Assembly: GCA_030523805.1 (NCBI GenBank)
Contig: JAUNHS010000043.1
Coordinates: forward strand, 1 to 13,763
Reading direction: 5' to 3'
Length of the DNA stretch: 13,763 bases
Source: Acinetobacter sp.
GTDB taxonomy: Bacteria > Pseudomonadota > Gammaproteobacteria > Pseudomonadales > Moraxellaceae
This document shows, one piece after another, positions 7,353 to 13,763 of this stretch. The translations under genes were made by a program, and so were the position numbers. Each line of letters begins with the position of its first letter. The first letter of the stretch is position 1. The notes below the pieces were generated by a model. The model made no database searches. It saw only the letters and a list, made by a program, of their open reading frames with translations, and was not told the DNA's origin.

Positions 7353-7360
7353 TTTATTGC
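7346..7360 (+). promoter_or_regulatory. Possible sigma-54 (-24/-12) promoter element before ape1
   Basis: AGGGCAATTTATTGC keeps the two invariant dinucleotides of the sigma-54 consensus (GG at -24, GC at -12) at the correct distance, and the full TTGC of the -12 box. It lacks the CAC of the -24 box. Transcription would begin near 7372, about 18 bases before the ape1 ATG. The match is short, so this is speculative. A competing sigma-70 reading is TTGCCC (7292-7297) with GATAAT (7314-7319) at 16-base spacing and an upstream TG. Confidence 0.25.
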
Positions 7361-7389
7361 TCAGATTGAACATAGGAATGGTAACAACA

Positions 7390-8544
7390 ATGAAAACATC
7401 TCATACGCTACTCGCAACTGCGTTATTCTCCCTTTGCTCATGGTCTGCTTATGCAAATACAGTGAGCAATTTTAATGAACCCAATTTCTCTGCTTTACAA
7501 ACTGCTTTCCAACAAAAAAATGTACACATTGTACAATTAGGCGACTCGCATACTGCTGGCGACAGTTTAACCGATGCTGTACGCCAAACCCTACAAGCAC
7601 AGCTGGGCAATGGTGGCATGGGCTGGGCAATGCCGATGTATTTTTCAGGGCAACGCCTTGTCCGCTTTGGTTATGACAATCAAGCATGGCAACCTGTTTC
7701 TAGCCGTAGCAATAGCGATGAAAATTATACGCTCGGTGGTTTAATTGCCAAACCTTTACAACAAGGTGCAACGCTCACCATTAAAGCCAAAAAGCCCAAT
7801 GAAGATTTACAACACATTACCGTAAGCATTCGCCAAAGTGCCTATGATGGTGCATTTACAGGCACCGATGCCAACGGTCAAACGTTCAAAATTGAAGCCC
7901 CACGCAAAGATGGCACATGGCAACACGTTCAATTTACCGCTCAACTGCCGTTTACCATTCGCAATGACAATGCCAGTCAATCGGCAATCGGTGGCTGGTG
8001 GGCAAAAAGTGCCAACCAAGCAGGAGCTGTGGTCTCAGCTTTAGGCATTAACGGTGCGGAATTATCCTACTGGAATCGTTGGAATCAAACGGCTTTATTG
8101 AATGAATTTAAAACCATTCAGCCACAATTGGTCGTTTTAGCTTATGGCACAAACGAAGCCTACAACAACGTTAGCCCATCTCGGGTCAAAGAAATTTTAA
8201 CGCAACGCATTCAGCAAATCCGCCAAGCATCGCCAAACAGTGCCATCATGATTGCTTCTGCACCTGAAGCCTTAAAAAATTTGAGTGGCAGCTGTGGTAC
8301 TCGCCCAATGTATTTAAGCGAAATCCAACAAGTACAACGCCAAGTGGCACAAGAGCAGCGTACATTACTATGGGATTGGCAAGCCGCAATGGGTGGCGAA
8401 TGTAGCATGAAAAATTGGATTGCCAATGGGAATGCATCTAAAGATGGCGTACATTTTACCCACACAGGCTACACCCAACTCGGGCAACAAATGGCGAATG
8501 ACCTGTTACAATTAACCACAGGCAAACGCTATTCTGCATGGTAA
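7390..8544 (+). CDS. ape1: Exported SGNH hydrolase, Ape1-like peptidoglycan O-acetylesterase
   Basis: From the ATG at 7390 the product has 384 residues. It begins with a clear Sec signal peptide (MKTSHTLLATALFSLCSW, then SAYA-NT with likely cleavage after residue 23), so it acts in the periplasm. SGNH motifs are IVQLGDSHTAGD with nucleophile Ser53, ALGINGAE, LAYGTNEAYNN with Asn255, and DGVHFT with Asp352 and His355. Between blocks I and II lies a beta-rich stretch of about 120 residues (Thr/Gln-rich, roughly 100-215) resembling the carbohydrate-binding-like insert of neisserial Ape1. Ape1 removes O-acetyl groups from N-acetylmuramic acid, restoring the substrate for lytic transglycosylases. 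The frame is open upstream to an ATG at 7276, but that start would bury the signal peptide and run through the inverted repeat. AGGA at 7374-7377 is a rather distant ribosome-binding site. The 181-base gap after patB suggests separate control. Confidence 0.82.
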   Translation: MKTSHTLLATALFSLCSWSAYANTVSNFNEPNFSALQTAFQQKNVHIVQLGDSHTAGDSLTDAVRQTLQAQLGNGGMGWAMPMYFSGQRLVRFGYDNQAWQPVSSRSNSDENYTLGGLIAKPLQQGATLTIKAKKPNEDLQHITVSIRQSAYDGAFTGTDANGQTFKIEAPRKDGTWQHVQFTAQLPFTIRNDNASQSAIGGWWAKSANQAGAVVSALGINGAELSYWNRWNQTALLNEFKTIQPQLVVLAYGTNEAYNNVSPSRVKEILTQRIQQIRQASPNSAIMIASAPEALKNLSGSCGTRPMYLSEIQQVQRQVAQEQRTLLWDWQAAMGGECSMKNWIANGNASKDGVHFTHTGYTQLGQQMANDLLQLTTGKRYSAW

Positions 8545-8558
8545 TCGTAGCGAAAACT

Positions 8559-8567
8559 TGCTATAAT
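8559..8567 (+). promoter_or_regulatory. Extended -10 promoter upstream of rpsT (P1)
   Basis: TGCTATAAT is a perfect extended -10 element, starting 15 bases after the ape1 stop codon, with no good -35 box. Transcription would start near 8574 and give an rpsT leader of about 140 bases. Confidence 0.6.
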
Positions 8568-8602
8568 CCTGTGCGTATCGCAAAATCACAAGATAAAAGT
8601 AC

Positions 8603-8631
8603 TTGACTTTTCATTACTTTTTTATCAAAAT
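8603..8631 (+). promoter_or_regulatory. Second predicted promoter for rpsT (P2)
   Basis: TTGACT (8603-8608, five of six consensus bases) is followed after 17 bases by CAAAAT (8626-8631, four of six). The arrangement of two tandem promoters resembles that of rpsT in E. coli. Confidence 0.4.
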
Positions 8632-8647
8632 ATGCGAATTAATTCTG

Positions 8648-8683
8648 GCTATGGCTTAAACCTACTTAGGCAATGCTTATAGC
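8648..8683 (+). promoter_or_regulatory. Possible hairpin in the rpsT leader
   Basis: GCTAT (8648-8652) pairs with ATAGC (8679-8683), with a short GC/GC step and CCT/AGG (8661-8663 / 8668-8670) inside. The structure is imperfect. S20 is known in E. coli to repress its own translation, so a leader structure would make sense, but the link here is inference. Confidence 0.28.
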
Positions 8684-8716
8684 TCTCAAATTCATCACAT
8701 TTCAAGGAGTCTAAGA

Positions 8717-8983
8717 GTGGCGAACTCTGCTCAAGCTAAAAAACGTGCACGTCAAAACTTAAAAGCACGTCGCCATAACGCAAGTTTGCGTTCTATGGTT
8801 CGTACATACATCAAACGTACTGTTGCTGCGATTGCAACTGGTGATTACAACCAAGCAACTGAAGCATATAAGCGTGCAGTACCAGTGATTGACCGTATGG
8901 CTGACAAAGGCATCATTCACAAAAATAAAGCAGCTCGTCATAAGAGCCGTTTAAATGCTCAAGTAAAAGCATTAGCAAAATAA
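8717..8983 (+). CDS. rpsT: 30S ribosomal protein S20
   Basis: The 88-residue lysine/arginine-rich protein is a full-length S20, which binds 16S rRNA at the bottom of the 30S body and takes part in early assembly. Diagnostic stretches are [14 protein letters not shown] at the N-terminus, [35 protein letters not shown] and the C-terminal [10 protein letters not shown]. The start codon is GTG at 8717, fixed by an excellent AAGGAG at 8704-8709 seven bases upstream. E. coli rpsT also uses a non-ATG start (TTG), which there contributes to autoregulation. Codon use is more regular than in the neighbours, as expected for a highly expressed gene. Tandem promoter signals precede the gene and a terminator follows, so it forms its own unit. 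No terminator separates it from ape1, so some read-through is possible. Confidence 0.98.
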   Translation: MANSAQAKKRARQNLKARRHNASLRSMVRTYIKRTVAAIATGDYNQATEAYKRAVPVIDRMADKGIIHKNKAARHKSRLNAQVKALAK

Positions 8984-9046
8984 TTGAGTAGGCTAAATTA
9001 TCCATAGATGTTCATCATTACCGATCGTCATCATAGATATTTAGTG

Positions 9047-9078
9047 AAAAAGGGTTGATTTTACATCAGCCCTTTTTT
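9047..9078 (+). terminator. Rho-independent terminator after rpsT
   Basis: A 13-bp stem, AAAAAGGGTTGAT (9047-9059) with ATCAGCCCTTTTT (9065-9077), contains one G-U pair and a 5-base loop and ends in a T run. The A-rich left arm makes it potentially bidirectional. It starts 63 bases after the rpsT stop. Confidence 0.9.
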
Positions 9079-9136
9079 ATTGAATACATTGATTGAATGT
9101 AGCGAAATATCACGATTAACCCCATGAAAAAACGCC

Positions 9137-9898
9137 ATGACCAGCACACTACAGCAATTAAAACAGCACCTTGCCCAAGCACAGCACAATCCTGATGTGG
9201 TATTGCTGCTTGAACACAGCACATCGACCAATGATGAGTTGATACAACTGGTGCAACGTTCGCCAAGCATTCAATCGGCATTGATTTGTAGTGAACAGCA
9301 AACGCAAGGACGTGGGCAACAAAAGCGGACATGGCACTCACCCAAAGGCAATATTTATTTTAGCTGTTTGGCTCAATTGCAACGCCCTTTAGATGGTCGT
9401 TTTTCGTTGGAAGTAGCATTAAATATTTTAAACTGCCCTACCTTGTACCACGCACCCTTGCAAGTGAAATGGGCAAATGATTTATATAGCCATGCTGGCA
9501 AATGGGGTGGCATTTTAATTGAACCGATTTCGCCAAGCTGTGCAGTGGTCGGTATTGGCATTAATTTGTATGCTTTAGATGACAGCTATCGCTCACAGAT
9601 TGAGCAAGCCTACACATCATTAAGCGAGTTAAATATCGCTTTTGAGCGTACGCAACTGATTGCAGAATTGTATCTTGCCGTGCAAAATGCCGTGCAATGG
9701 TTTGAATTTGGCAGCAAAAATTTAGTGCAACGTTTTCAGCATCATGCTTATGGCTATCAGCAAATGGTGCAATTCAGCCACCCAACAGGCGAATGCACAG
9801 GGAGTTATTTGGGGGTGAATGAACACGGAGCTTTGGCTTTGGCACAGGCTGATGGCGTGCATTATTTTTACCAAGGGCGTATGCGATTGATGGAGTAA
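9137..9898 (+). CDS. birA: Biotin--[acetyl-CoA-carboxylase] ligase, no DNA-binding domain
   Basis: This 253-residue cytoplasmic enzyme makes biotinyl-5'-AMP and attaches biotin to the carrier lysine of biotin-dependent carboxylases, chiefly AccB. Key motifs are LEHSTSTNDEL (25-35), the biotinyl-AMP loop GRGQQKRTWHSPKGN from Gly58, QVKWANDLY with Lys111, GKWGGILIE with the catalytic-type Lys122, and VGIGINLY. A small C-terminal SH3-like domain closes the protein (ECTGSYLGVNEHGALAL). In the adenylate loop the usual GRGRRGR reads GRGQQKR. The protein starts directly with the catalytic domain, so unlike E. coli BirA (321 aa) it lacks the winged helix-turn-helix and should not act as the bio-operon repressor. 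The ribosome-binding site is poor, and an out-of-frame ATG lies 13 bases upstream. coaX follows after 66 bases, a common pairing. Confidence 0.92.
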   Translation: MTSTLQQLKQHLAQAQHNPDVVLLLEHSTSTNDELIQLVQRSPSIQSALICSEQQTQGRGQQKRTWHSPKGNIYFSCLAQLQRPLDGRFSLEVALNILNCPTLYHAPLQVKWANDLYSHAGKWGGILIEPISPSCAVVGIGINLYALDDSYRSQIEQAYTSLSELNIAFERTQLIAELYLAVQNAVQWFEFGSKNLVQRFQHHAYGYQQMVQFSHPTGECTGSYLGVNEHGALALAQADGVHYFYQGRMRLME

Positions 9899-9964
9899 AA
9901 TTCAATATCCATCATAAAAATATCTTCTATCTGTAAATATTCAATCAATGTCTTCAGGTGAATT

Positions 9965-10732
9965 ATGGCACAGCAACTTTTTTTAGATTTAGGCAATACT
10001 CGGCTCAAATATTGGATTACCGATGGCGATCAAGTCATTGAGCATTTTGCTGAGTTGCATTTGCAGTCGCCTGCCGATGTATTATTAGGGCTGATACAAT
10101 ATTTTAAATCTCAACAATTACAGCATATTGCCATTTCATCGGTGCTTGATGCAGAAAATAATCAACGTATTCAACATATTTTAGGGCAATTAAACATTCC
10201 CATTTTTTTCGCTCAAGTCCATGCAGAATATGCGGGCTTAAAATGTGGTTATGATGAGCCACATCAGCTGGGCATAGACCGTTGGCTACAAACTTTTGCC
10301 TATGCAACGCCACAGCAATCTTGGTGTATTGTCGGTTGTGGTACAGCATTAACCATTGATTTAGTTGATAATTTACAGCATTTAGGCGGCTATATTTTAC
10401 CAAGTTTGTATTTACAGCGTGATGCACTCATTCAAAATACCAAAGGCATTAAAATCCCAGCCGCAGCATTTGAACATTTGGATGTCGGACATAACACGCT
10501 AGATGCTGTACATCATGGCATTTTGCTCGGTTTGATTAGCACCATTGAGCGTGTATTGCAAACGCCTGCAACACAAGCTAAACGTCAGTTAGTACTCACA
10601 GGGGGCGATGCACCGTTATTTGCCCAATTTTTAGCTGCTTATCAACCGATGATTGAACCCGATTTATTATTAAAAGGTTTACAAAAATATTTGAGCTATC
10701 AATTACAATCTGGCGAAAACACGTTACAATAA
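9965..10732 (+). CDS. coaX: Type III pantothenate kinase
   Basis: CoaX phosphorylates pantothenate with ATP in the first step of coenzyme A synthesis. It belongs to the ASKHA superfamily, is not feedback-inhibited by CoA, and acts as a cytoplasmic dimer with a monovalent cation. The 255-residue sequence shows the phosphate-1 motif [12 protein letters not shown] (Asp8), GIDRW at 103-107, the phosphate-2 motif [12 protein letters not shown] with Asp132, then [15 protein letters not shown] and the adenosine-type VLTGGDA. Length is typical of the family. The ATG at 9965 has AGGTGA just upstream. It sits between birA (66 bases) and dnaG (27 bases) on the same strand, probably in one transcript. 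The family was formerly annotated as Baf, a Bvg accessory factor. Confidence 0.95.
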   Translation: MAQQLFLDLGNTRLKYWITDGDQVIEHFAELHLQSPADVLLGLIQYFKSQQLQHIAISSVLDAENNQRIQHILGQLNIPIFFAQVHAEYAGLKCGYDEPHQLGIDRWLQTFAYATPQQSWCIVGCGTALTIDLVDNLQHLGGYILPSLYLQRDALIQNTKGIKIPAAAFEHLDVGHNTLDAVHHGILLGLISTIERVLQTPATQAKRQLVLTGGDAPLFAQFLAAYQPMIEPDLLLKGLQKYLSYQLQSGENTLQ

Positions 10733-10759
10733 CATCACCCTATTTTTGGACACATCTAT

Positions 10760-12610
10760 ATGGCGATTCCACAGCACACCATAGATCAAATTTTAGATCG
10801 TATAGATTTAATCGATTTGGTTGGCAAATATGTCAAACTCAAAAAGAGTGGTAGCTCTTATGTTGGTTGTTGTCCATTCCACCAAGAAAAAACGCCATCT
10901 TTTCACGTTTATCGTGAGAAACAATATTTCCATTGCTTTGGTTGCCAAGAACATGGGAATGCCATTTCCTTTCTAATGAAAATAGAAAGCCGTGGTTTTA
11001 TTGATGTCATGCAGGAGCTTTCTAGCCAAACAGGCATTGAATTACCTAAATCTGAAAAACCGAAAAATATCAGTTATCGTCGTCAAGCTGTCGCCCATGC
11101 TACACCGACACATCAGGATGCCATTGCCCCTGAGCCTATGCACAACATGGCACATCATGACCCTTTTGCTGAATTAAATCAACACTTTGACAGTACCGCC
11201 AATGAACAAAATTTAGACGGTAATTTGTACGATTTGCTCGAAGCGGTTACTCGTTTTTATGAACAGCAATTACAGCACAGCCCATTGGCACAGCAATATT
11301 TTAAACAACGTGGCTTGAGCGATGAAACCATTCGTGCATGGCGATTGGGCTATGCCCCTGAGCCGTGGCAACATTTAGAATACGCCTTTCCACAAGATAT
11401 TCAAGGCTTAAAGCAATTAGGCTTGGTGCGTAGTAGCGAAAATAATCGTGATTTCAACTTATTACGCCACCGTGTGATTTTCCCCATTCGGGATAGCCGT
11501 GGGCGTGTGGTTGGTTTTGGTGGACGTGCCTTAAATGATGATGTGAAGCCCAAATATATCAACTCACCAGATTCTGAAATCTTTCATAAAAATCAATTAC
11601 TTTATGGCTTATACGAAGGCAGCAAAGCCAAAGCCGACCGTTGGCTGATGGTAGAAGGCTATATGGACGTGATTGCCCTACACCAAAATGGCATACACGG
11701 TGCAGTCGCTACGCTTGGCACAGCAAGCAATACCGAACATTTACAGCAATTATTTAAACGCAATCCACACTTGACTTTGGCGTTTGATGGCGATGCGGCA
11801 GGACAAAAAGCAGCACGGCGTACCCTAGAAATTGCCCTACCCATTTTACAAGATGGACGAGAATTACAATTTTTTGTGCTACCTAACGAGCATGACCCCG
11901 ACTCACTCATTCGCCAAAAAGGCAAAGAATATTTTCAGCAATTATGGAGAACATCGCCATTTTTGTCCGATTTTCTCTTTTCCATGCTCACGCAAAATTT
12001 AGACATCACTACACCTGAAAATAAAAGTGCCATTTTAGCCAATTTGCGTAAACTGACCGATTTATTGCCGAAAAATGGTTCGTTCCGCTACATTCTTACC
12101 CAGTCATTCAAAGAGAAATTAGGACTAGGCTGGCGATTTAGCTCAAAAAAAAGCCAAGATGCCAATTTATCATTCCAAGTGCCAGATGTGGAAGATACCG
12201 TTATTGCCTTATTATTATTGCACCCACATTTATATGTAGAGTTTATAGATTTACTCACACTCATGCCCAAAGACCGCTTACTCAGCCAAATTTGCCATTT
12301 AATTCAACGTGTGCAAGACCAATTACCCAATAATGAATACGCCCAAAGTTACTACATTTTAGGGGCAACTCGTGCCTACCAGCACGATTTACAACGCATT
12401 TTGCAGCAACACACGTCTAACCATATGACCATACAACAATCTGCAGAACAGCAAGCTCAAGCCATGAAAATGCTTTCATTAAAACTAAAAAGCCGTTATA
12501 TTGACTACAAGCTCAAATCTACACAAGGCTTAAAGTTAGATGAAATCCAACGCTTACGCCAAGAATTGAATAAAATCAATCATTTATTGATTTCACCAAC
12601 ACCCATTTAA
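10760..12610 (+). CDS. dnaG: DNA primase
   Basis: DnaG synthesises RNA primers at the replication fork in association with the DnaB helicase. The 616-residue protein (E. coli 581) has all three domains. The N-terminal CHC2 zinc-binding domain has ligands Cys38, His41, Cys59 and Cys62 (CPFHQEKTPSF...YFHCFGC). The central RNA-polymerase/TOPRIM domain has RVIFPIRDSRGRVVGFGGRAL, MVEGYMDVIAL with Glu299, LGTA, and FDGDAAGQKAARR with Asp343 and Asp345. The more divergent C-terminal helicase-binding domain starts at about residue 475. The extra length comes partly from a His/Met/Pro-rich linker near residues 108-150, between the zinc and polymerase domains. The start ATG has only a weak ribosome-binding site and may rely on coupling to coaX, 27 bases upstream. 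The gene is not flanked by rpsU or rpoD, unlike the E. coli macromolecular synthesis operon. Confidence 0.98.
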   Translation: MAIPQHTIDQILDRIDLIDLVGKYVKLKKSGSSYVGCCPFHQEKTPSFHVYREKQYFHCFGCQEHGNAISFLMKIESRGFIDVMQELSSQTGIELPKSEKPKNISYRRQAVAHATPTHQDAIAPEPMHNMAHHDPFAELNQHFDSTANEQNLDGNLYDLLEAVTRFYEQQLQHSPLAQQYFKQRGLSDETIRAWRLGYAPEPWQHLEYAFPQDIQGLKQLGLVRSSENNRDFNLLRHRVIFPIRDSRGRVVGFGGRALNDDVKPKYINSPDSEIFHKNQLLYGLYEGSKAKADRWLMVEGYMDVIALHQNGIHGAVATLGTASNTEHLQQLFKRNPHLTLAFDGDAAGQKAARRTLEIALPILQDGRELQFFVLPNEHDPDSLIRQKGKEYFQQLWRTSPFLSDFLFSMLTQNLDITTPENKSAILANLRKLTDLLPKNGSFRYILTQSFKEKLGLGWRFSSKKSQDANLSFQVPDVEDTVIALLLLHPHLYVEFIDLLTLMPKDRLLSQICHLIQRVQDQLPNNEYAQSYYILGATRAYQHDLQRILQQHTSNHMTIQQSAEQQAQAMKMLSLKLKSRYIDYKLKSTQGLKLDEIQRLRQELNKINHLLISPTPI

Positions 12611-12621
12611 GGAAGTTTCCC

Positions 12622-13107
12622 ATGTCAAATACACCACATGAATTTCATCGTCTCGTAGAATTTTTTAGCAAAATGCCAGCCGTACAAGCCGACCGCATAC
12701 TCGGCTATGCGTTTGATGATGAACAAAAAATCGCTTGGTGGTTTAAATTTAAAATCCATCATCAACACCCTTTGGCATGGCAAACTGTGCAAGAATTAGG
12801 TCATGTATTAAACTATCTTTCTACCAATGAACGCTTACCGACCCAATTTTTGCCCGTATCGCCACCACCTTATATGAATGGCGATGCCGATGCTTTTTTG
12901 GCTTGGGTAATTCAATGTAATCATGCTGATTTTTCGCCAGATGTTATTTGTGATTGGTTAGAAGCTCGCTTGCCTAAACCGATTGATGATGAAAATGCGT
13001 GGAAAATTGAAGCCGATTTATCTATTTTAGATCATTTGAGTGAGCAAGATTTGGACAAGCTCATTCCATCATTGGATCAAATTAAATTTGCTAAACAAAA
13101 GGATTAA
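12622..13107 (+). CDS. Uncharacterised small acidic cytoplasmic protein
   Basis: I do not recognise this 161-residue protein. It looks real: it starts with an ATG seven bases after a strong AAGGAAG (12609-12615, overlapping the dnaG stop codon). It lies 11 bases after dnaG and 3 bases before gloB, and it has even codon use throughout. There is no signal peptide or membrane segment. It is rich in Trp, His and acidic residues, with a FDDEQKIAWWFKFKIHHQHPLAW stretch (31-53), a proline turn VSPPPYMNGD (79-88) and an acidic C-terminal third with predicted helices (DLSILDHLSEQDLDKLIP). The composition suggests a compact mostly helical soluble protein. Its position between primase and glyoxalase II says little about its job beyond co-transcription. 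Confidence 0.85.
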   Translation: MSNTPHEFHRLVEFFSKMPAVQADRILGYAFDDEQKIAWWFKFKIHHQHPLAWQTVQELGHVLNYLSTNERLPTQFLPVSPPPYMNGDADAFLAWVIQCNHADFSPDVICDWLEARLPKPIDDENAWKIEADLSILDHLSEQDLDKLIPSLDQIKFAKQKD

Positions 13108-13110
13108 ACC

Positions 13111-13763
13111 ATGTCGCTGTCATTACATGAAGCATTTAAAGTACATATTTTAGACGTGCAAAACCCTTTGCAAAATTATATTTTTTTGCTAGAAGATGTG
13201 CGTACACACGATGTGGTAGTGATTGACCCTACCCATGCTGAGTTAGTGCTGGATTATTGCCAACAACATAGTTTAAATATTAAACACATTTGGATTACGC
13301 ACCATCACCAAGACCACACCGCAGGCATTGCGGATTTGGTGGCACAATATGCTGTGCCAGTCTATGCCCCACAAGATGAATTAAGCAAAATTCCATGTGC
13401 AACGCATGGTTTAAGCCATGAGCAAGTCATTGATTTTAATGATATTCAGATCGAAATTATTGCGACGGCTGGGCATACTTTAGGGCATATTTGTTATTTT
13501 ATTGATGCTTTAGATACGCTATTTAGTGGCGATACTTTATTTGTCATGGGCTGTGGGCGTGTGATTGAAGGCACGCACCAGCAGATGTATCATTCTTTGA
13601 ACCGTTTAGCGGCATTGCCTGCTCGTACGGTGGTGTATTGTTCACATGAATATAGTTTAAATAATGCTCAATTTGCTTTACACATTGAGCCTGATAATTT
13701 GGCAGTACAGCAACGTTTAGCTGATATTCAGCAATTAAGAGAGCAGAATTTGCCGACTGTACC
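13111..13763 (+). CDS. gloB: Hydroxyacylglutathione hydrolase (glyoxalase II), C-terminus beyond window
   Basis: The open frame runs from the ATG at 13111 to the window edge, 217 complete codons of a protein usually about 240-260 residues long. Glyoxalase II hydrolyses S-lactoylglutathione to D-lactate and glutathione, the second step of methylglyoxal detoxification in the cytoplasm. It has the metallo-beta-lactamase fold with two metals. The signature ITHHHQDHTAG gives HxHxDH ligands His64, His66, Asp68 and His69. Further metal ligands are in TAGHTLGHICYF and FSGDTLFVMGCGR, and the VVYCSHEYSLNNAQFAL block is typical of GloB. The C-terminal substrate-binding arginine/lysine region lies outside the window. 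AAGGA at 13099-13103 precedes the start, and the gene follows the unknown 161-aa gene by 3 bases. Confidence 0.95.
   Translation, partial: MSLSLHEAFKVHILDVQNPLQNYIFLLEDVRTHDVVVIDPTHAELVLDYCQQHSLNIKHIWITHHHQDHTAGIADLVAQYAVPVYAPQDELSKIPCATHGLSHEQVIDFNDIQIEIIATAGHTLGHICYFIDALDTLFSGDTLFVMGCGRVIEGTHQQMYHSLNRLAALPARTVVYCSHEYSLNNAQFALHIEPDNLAVQQRLADIQQLREQNLPTV

Noticed and set aside
9124..9195. A 23-codon frame starting MKKRHDQH, overlapping the birA start out of frame
   Set aside because: It has no ribosome-binding site and no sequence sense. It could in theory act as an upstream frame dampening birA, but nothing supports this.
10104..10427. 107-codon minus-strand open frame
   Set aside because: It lies entirely inside coaX, opposite its conserved phosphate-binding motifs, and the translated sequence resembles no protein family I know.
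1..13763. CRISPR array, tRNA or rRNA gene, prophage or transposon
   Set aside because: No regularly spaced direct repeats, cloverleaf, rRNA segment, integrase or transposase was seen on either strand.

Overview
The window looks like chromosomal DNA of a low-GC gammaproteobacterium of the family Moraxellaceae, most likely Acinetobacter or a close relative. This rests on my recollection that the ribosomal protein S20 sequence closely resembles the Acinetobacter form, on the AT-rich and glutamine-rich coding style, and on dnaG lying outside an rpsU-dnaG-rpoD operon. There is no sign of phage, insertion sequence, integron or CRISPR; this is ordinary chromosome with one cell-envelope module in it.

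Layout: (1) bases 1-666, minus strand: tusD and the start of tusC, part of the sulfur relay for tRNA 2-thiouridine. (2) 861-1871, plus strand, divergent from tusD: a GalE-like short-chain dehydrogenase/reductase that has lost the catalytic lysine, closed by a strong terminator. (3) 1958-4568: overlapping nitrogen-regulation genes ntrB and ntrC, closed by a 12-bp-stem terminator. (4) 4700-8544: a membrane-bound O-acyltransferase (patA-like), an overlapping membrane-anchored SGNH O-acetyltransferase (patB-like) and an exported SGNH esterase (ape1-like). Together these look like a complete peptidoglycan O-acetylation / de-O-acetylation module. A long imperfect inverted repeat sits between patB and ape1. 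(5) 8717-8983: rpsT, with a GTG start, strong promoter signals, a ~140-nt leader and its own terminator. (6) 9137-13763: birA (ligase without the DNA-binding domain), coaX, dnaG, an unrecognised conserved-looking 161-aa protein, and gloB running off the window edge. All five are on the plus strand with short gaps.

How they work together: PatA would pass acetyl groups across the inner membrane, PatB would transfer them to N-acetylmuramic acid in the periplasm, and Ape1 would remove them. NtrB/NtrC sense nitrogen status and activate sigma-54 promoters. The birA-coaX pair joins biotin attachment to the first step of coenzyme A synthesis, followed by primase and glyoxalase II.

The observations most worth checking are the degenerate active site of the GalE-like protein, the pat/ape cluster, and the hairpin plus possible sigma-54 element in front of ape1. 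I did not find a clearly novel multi-gene system.
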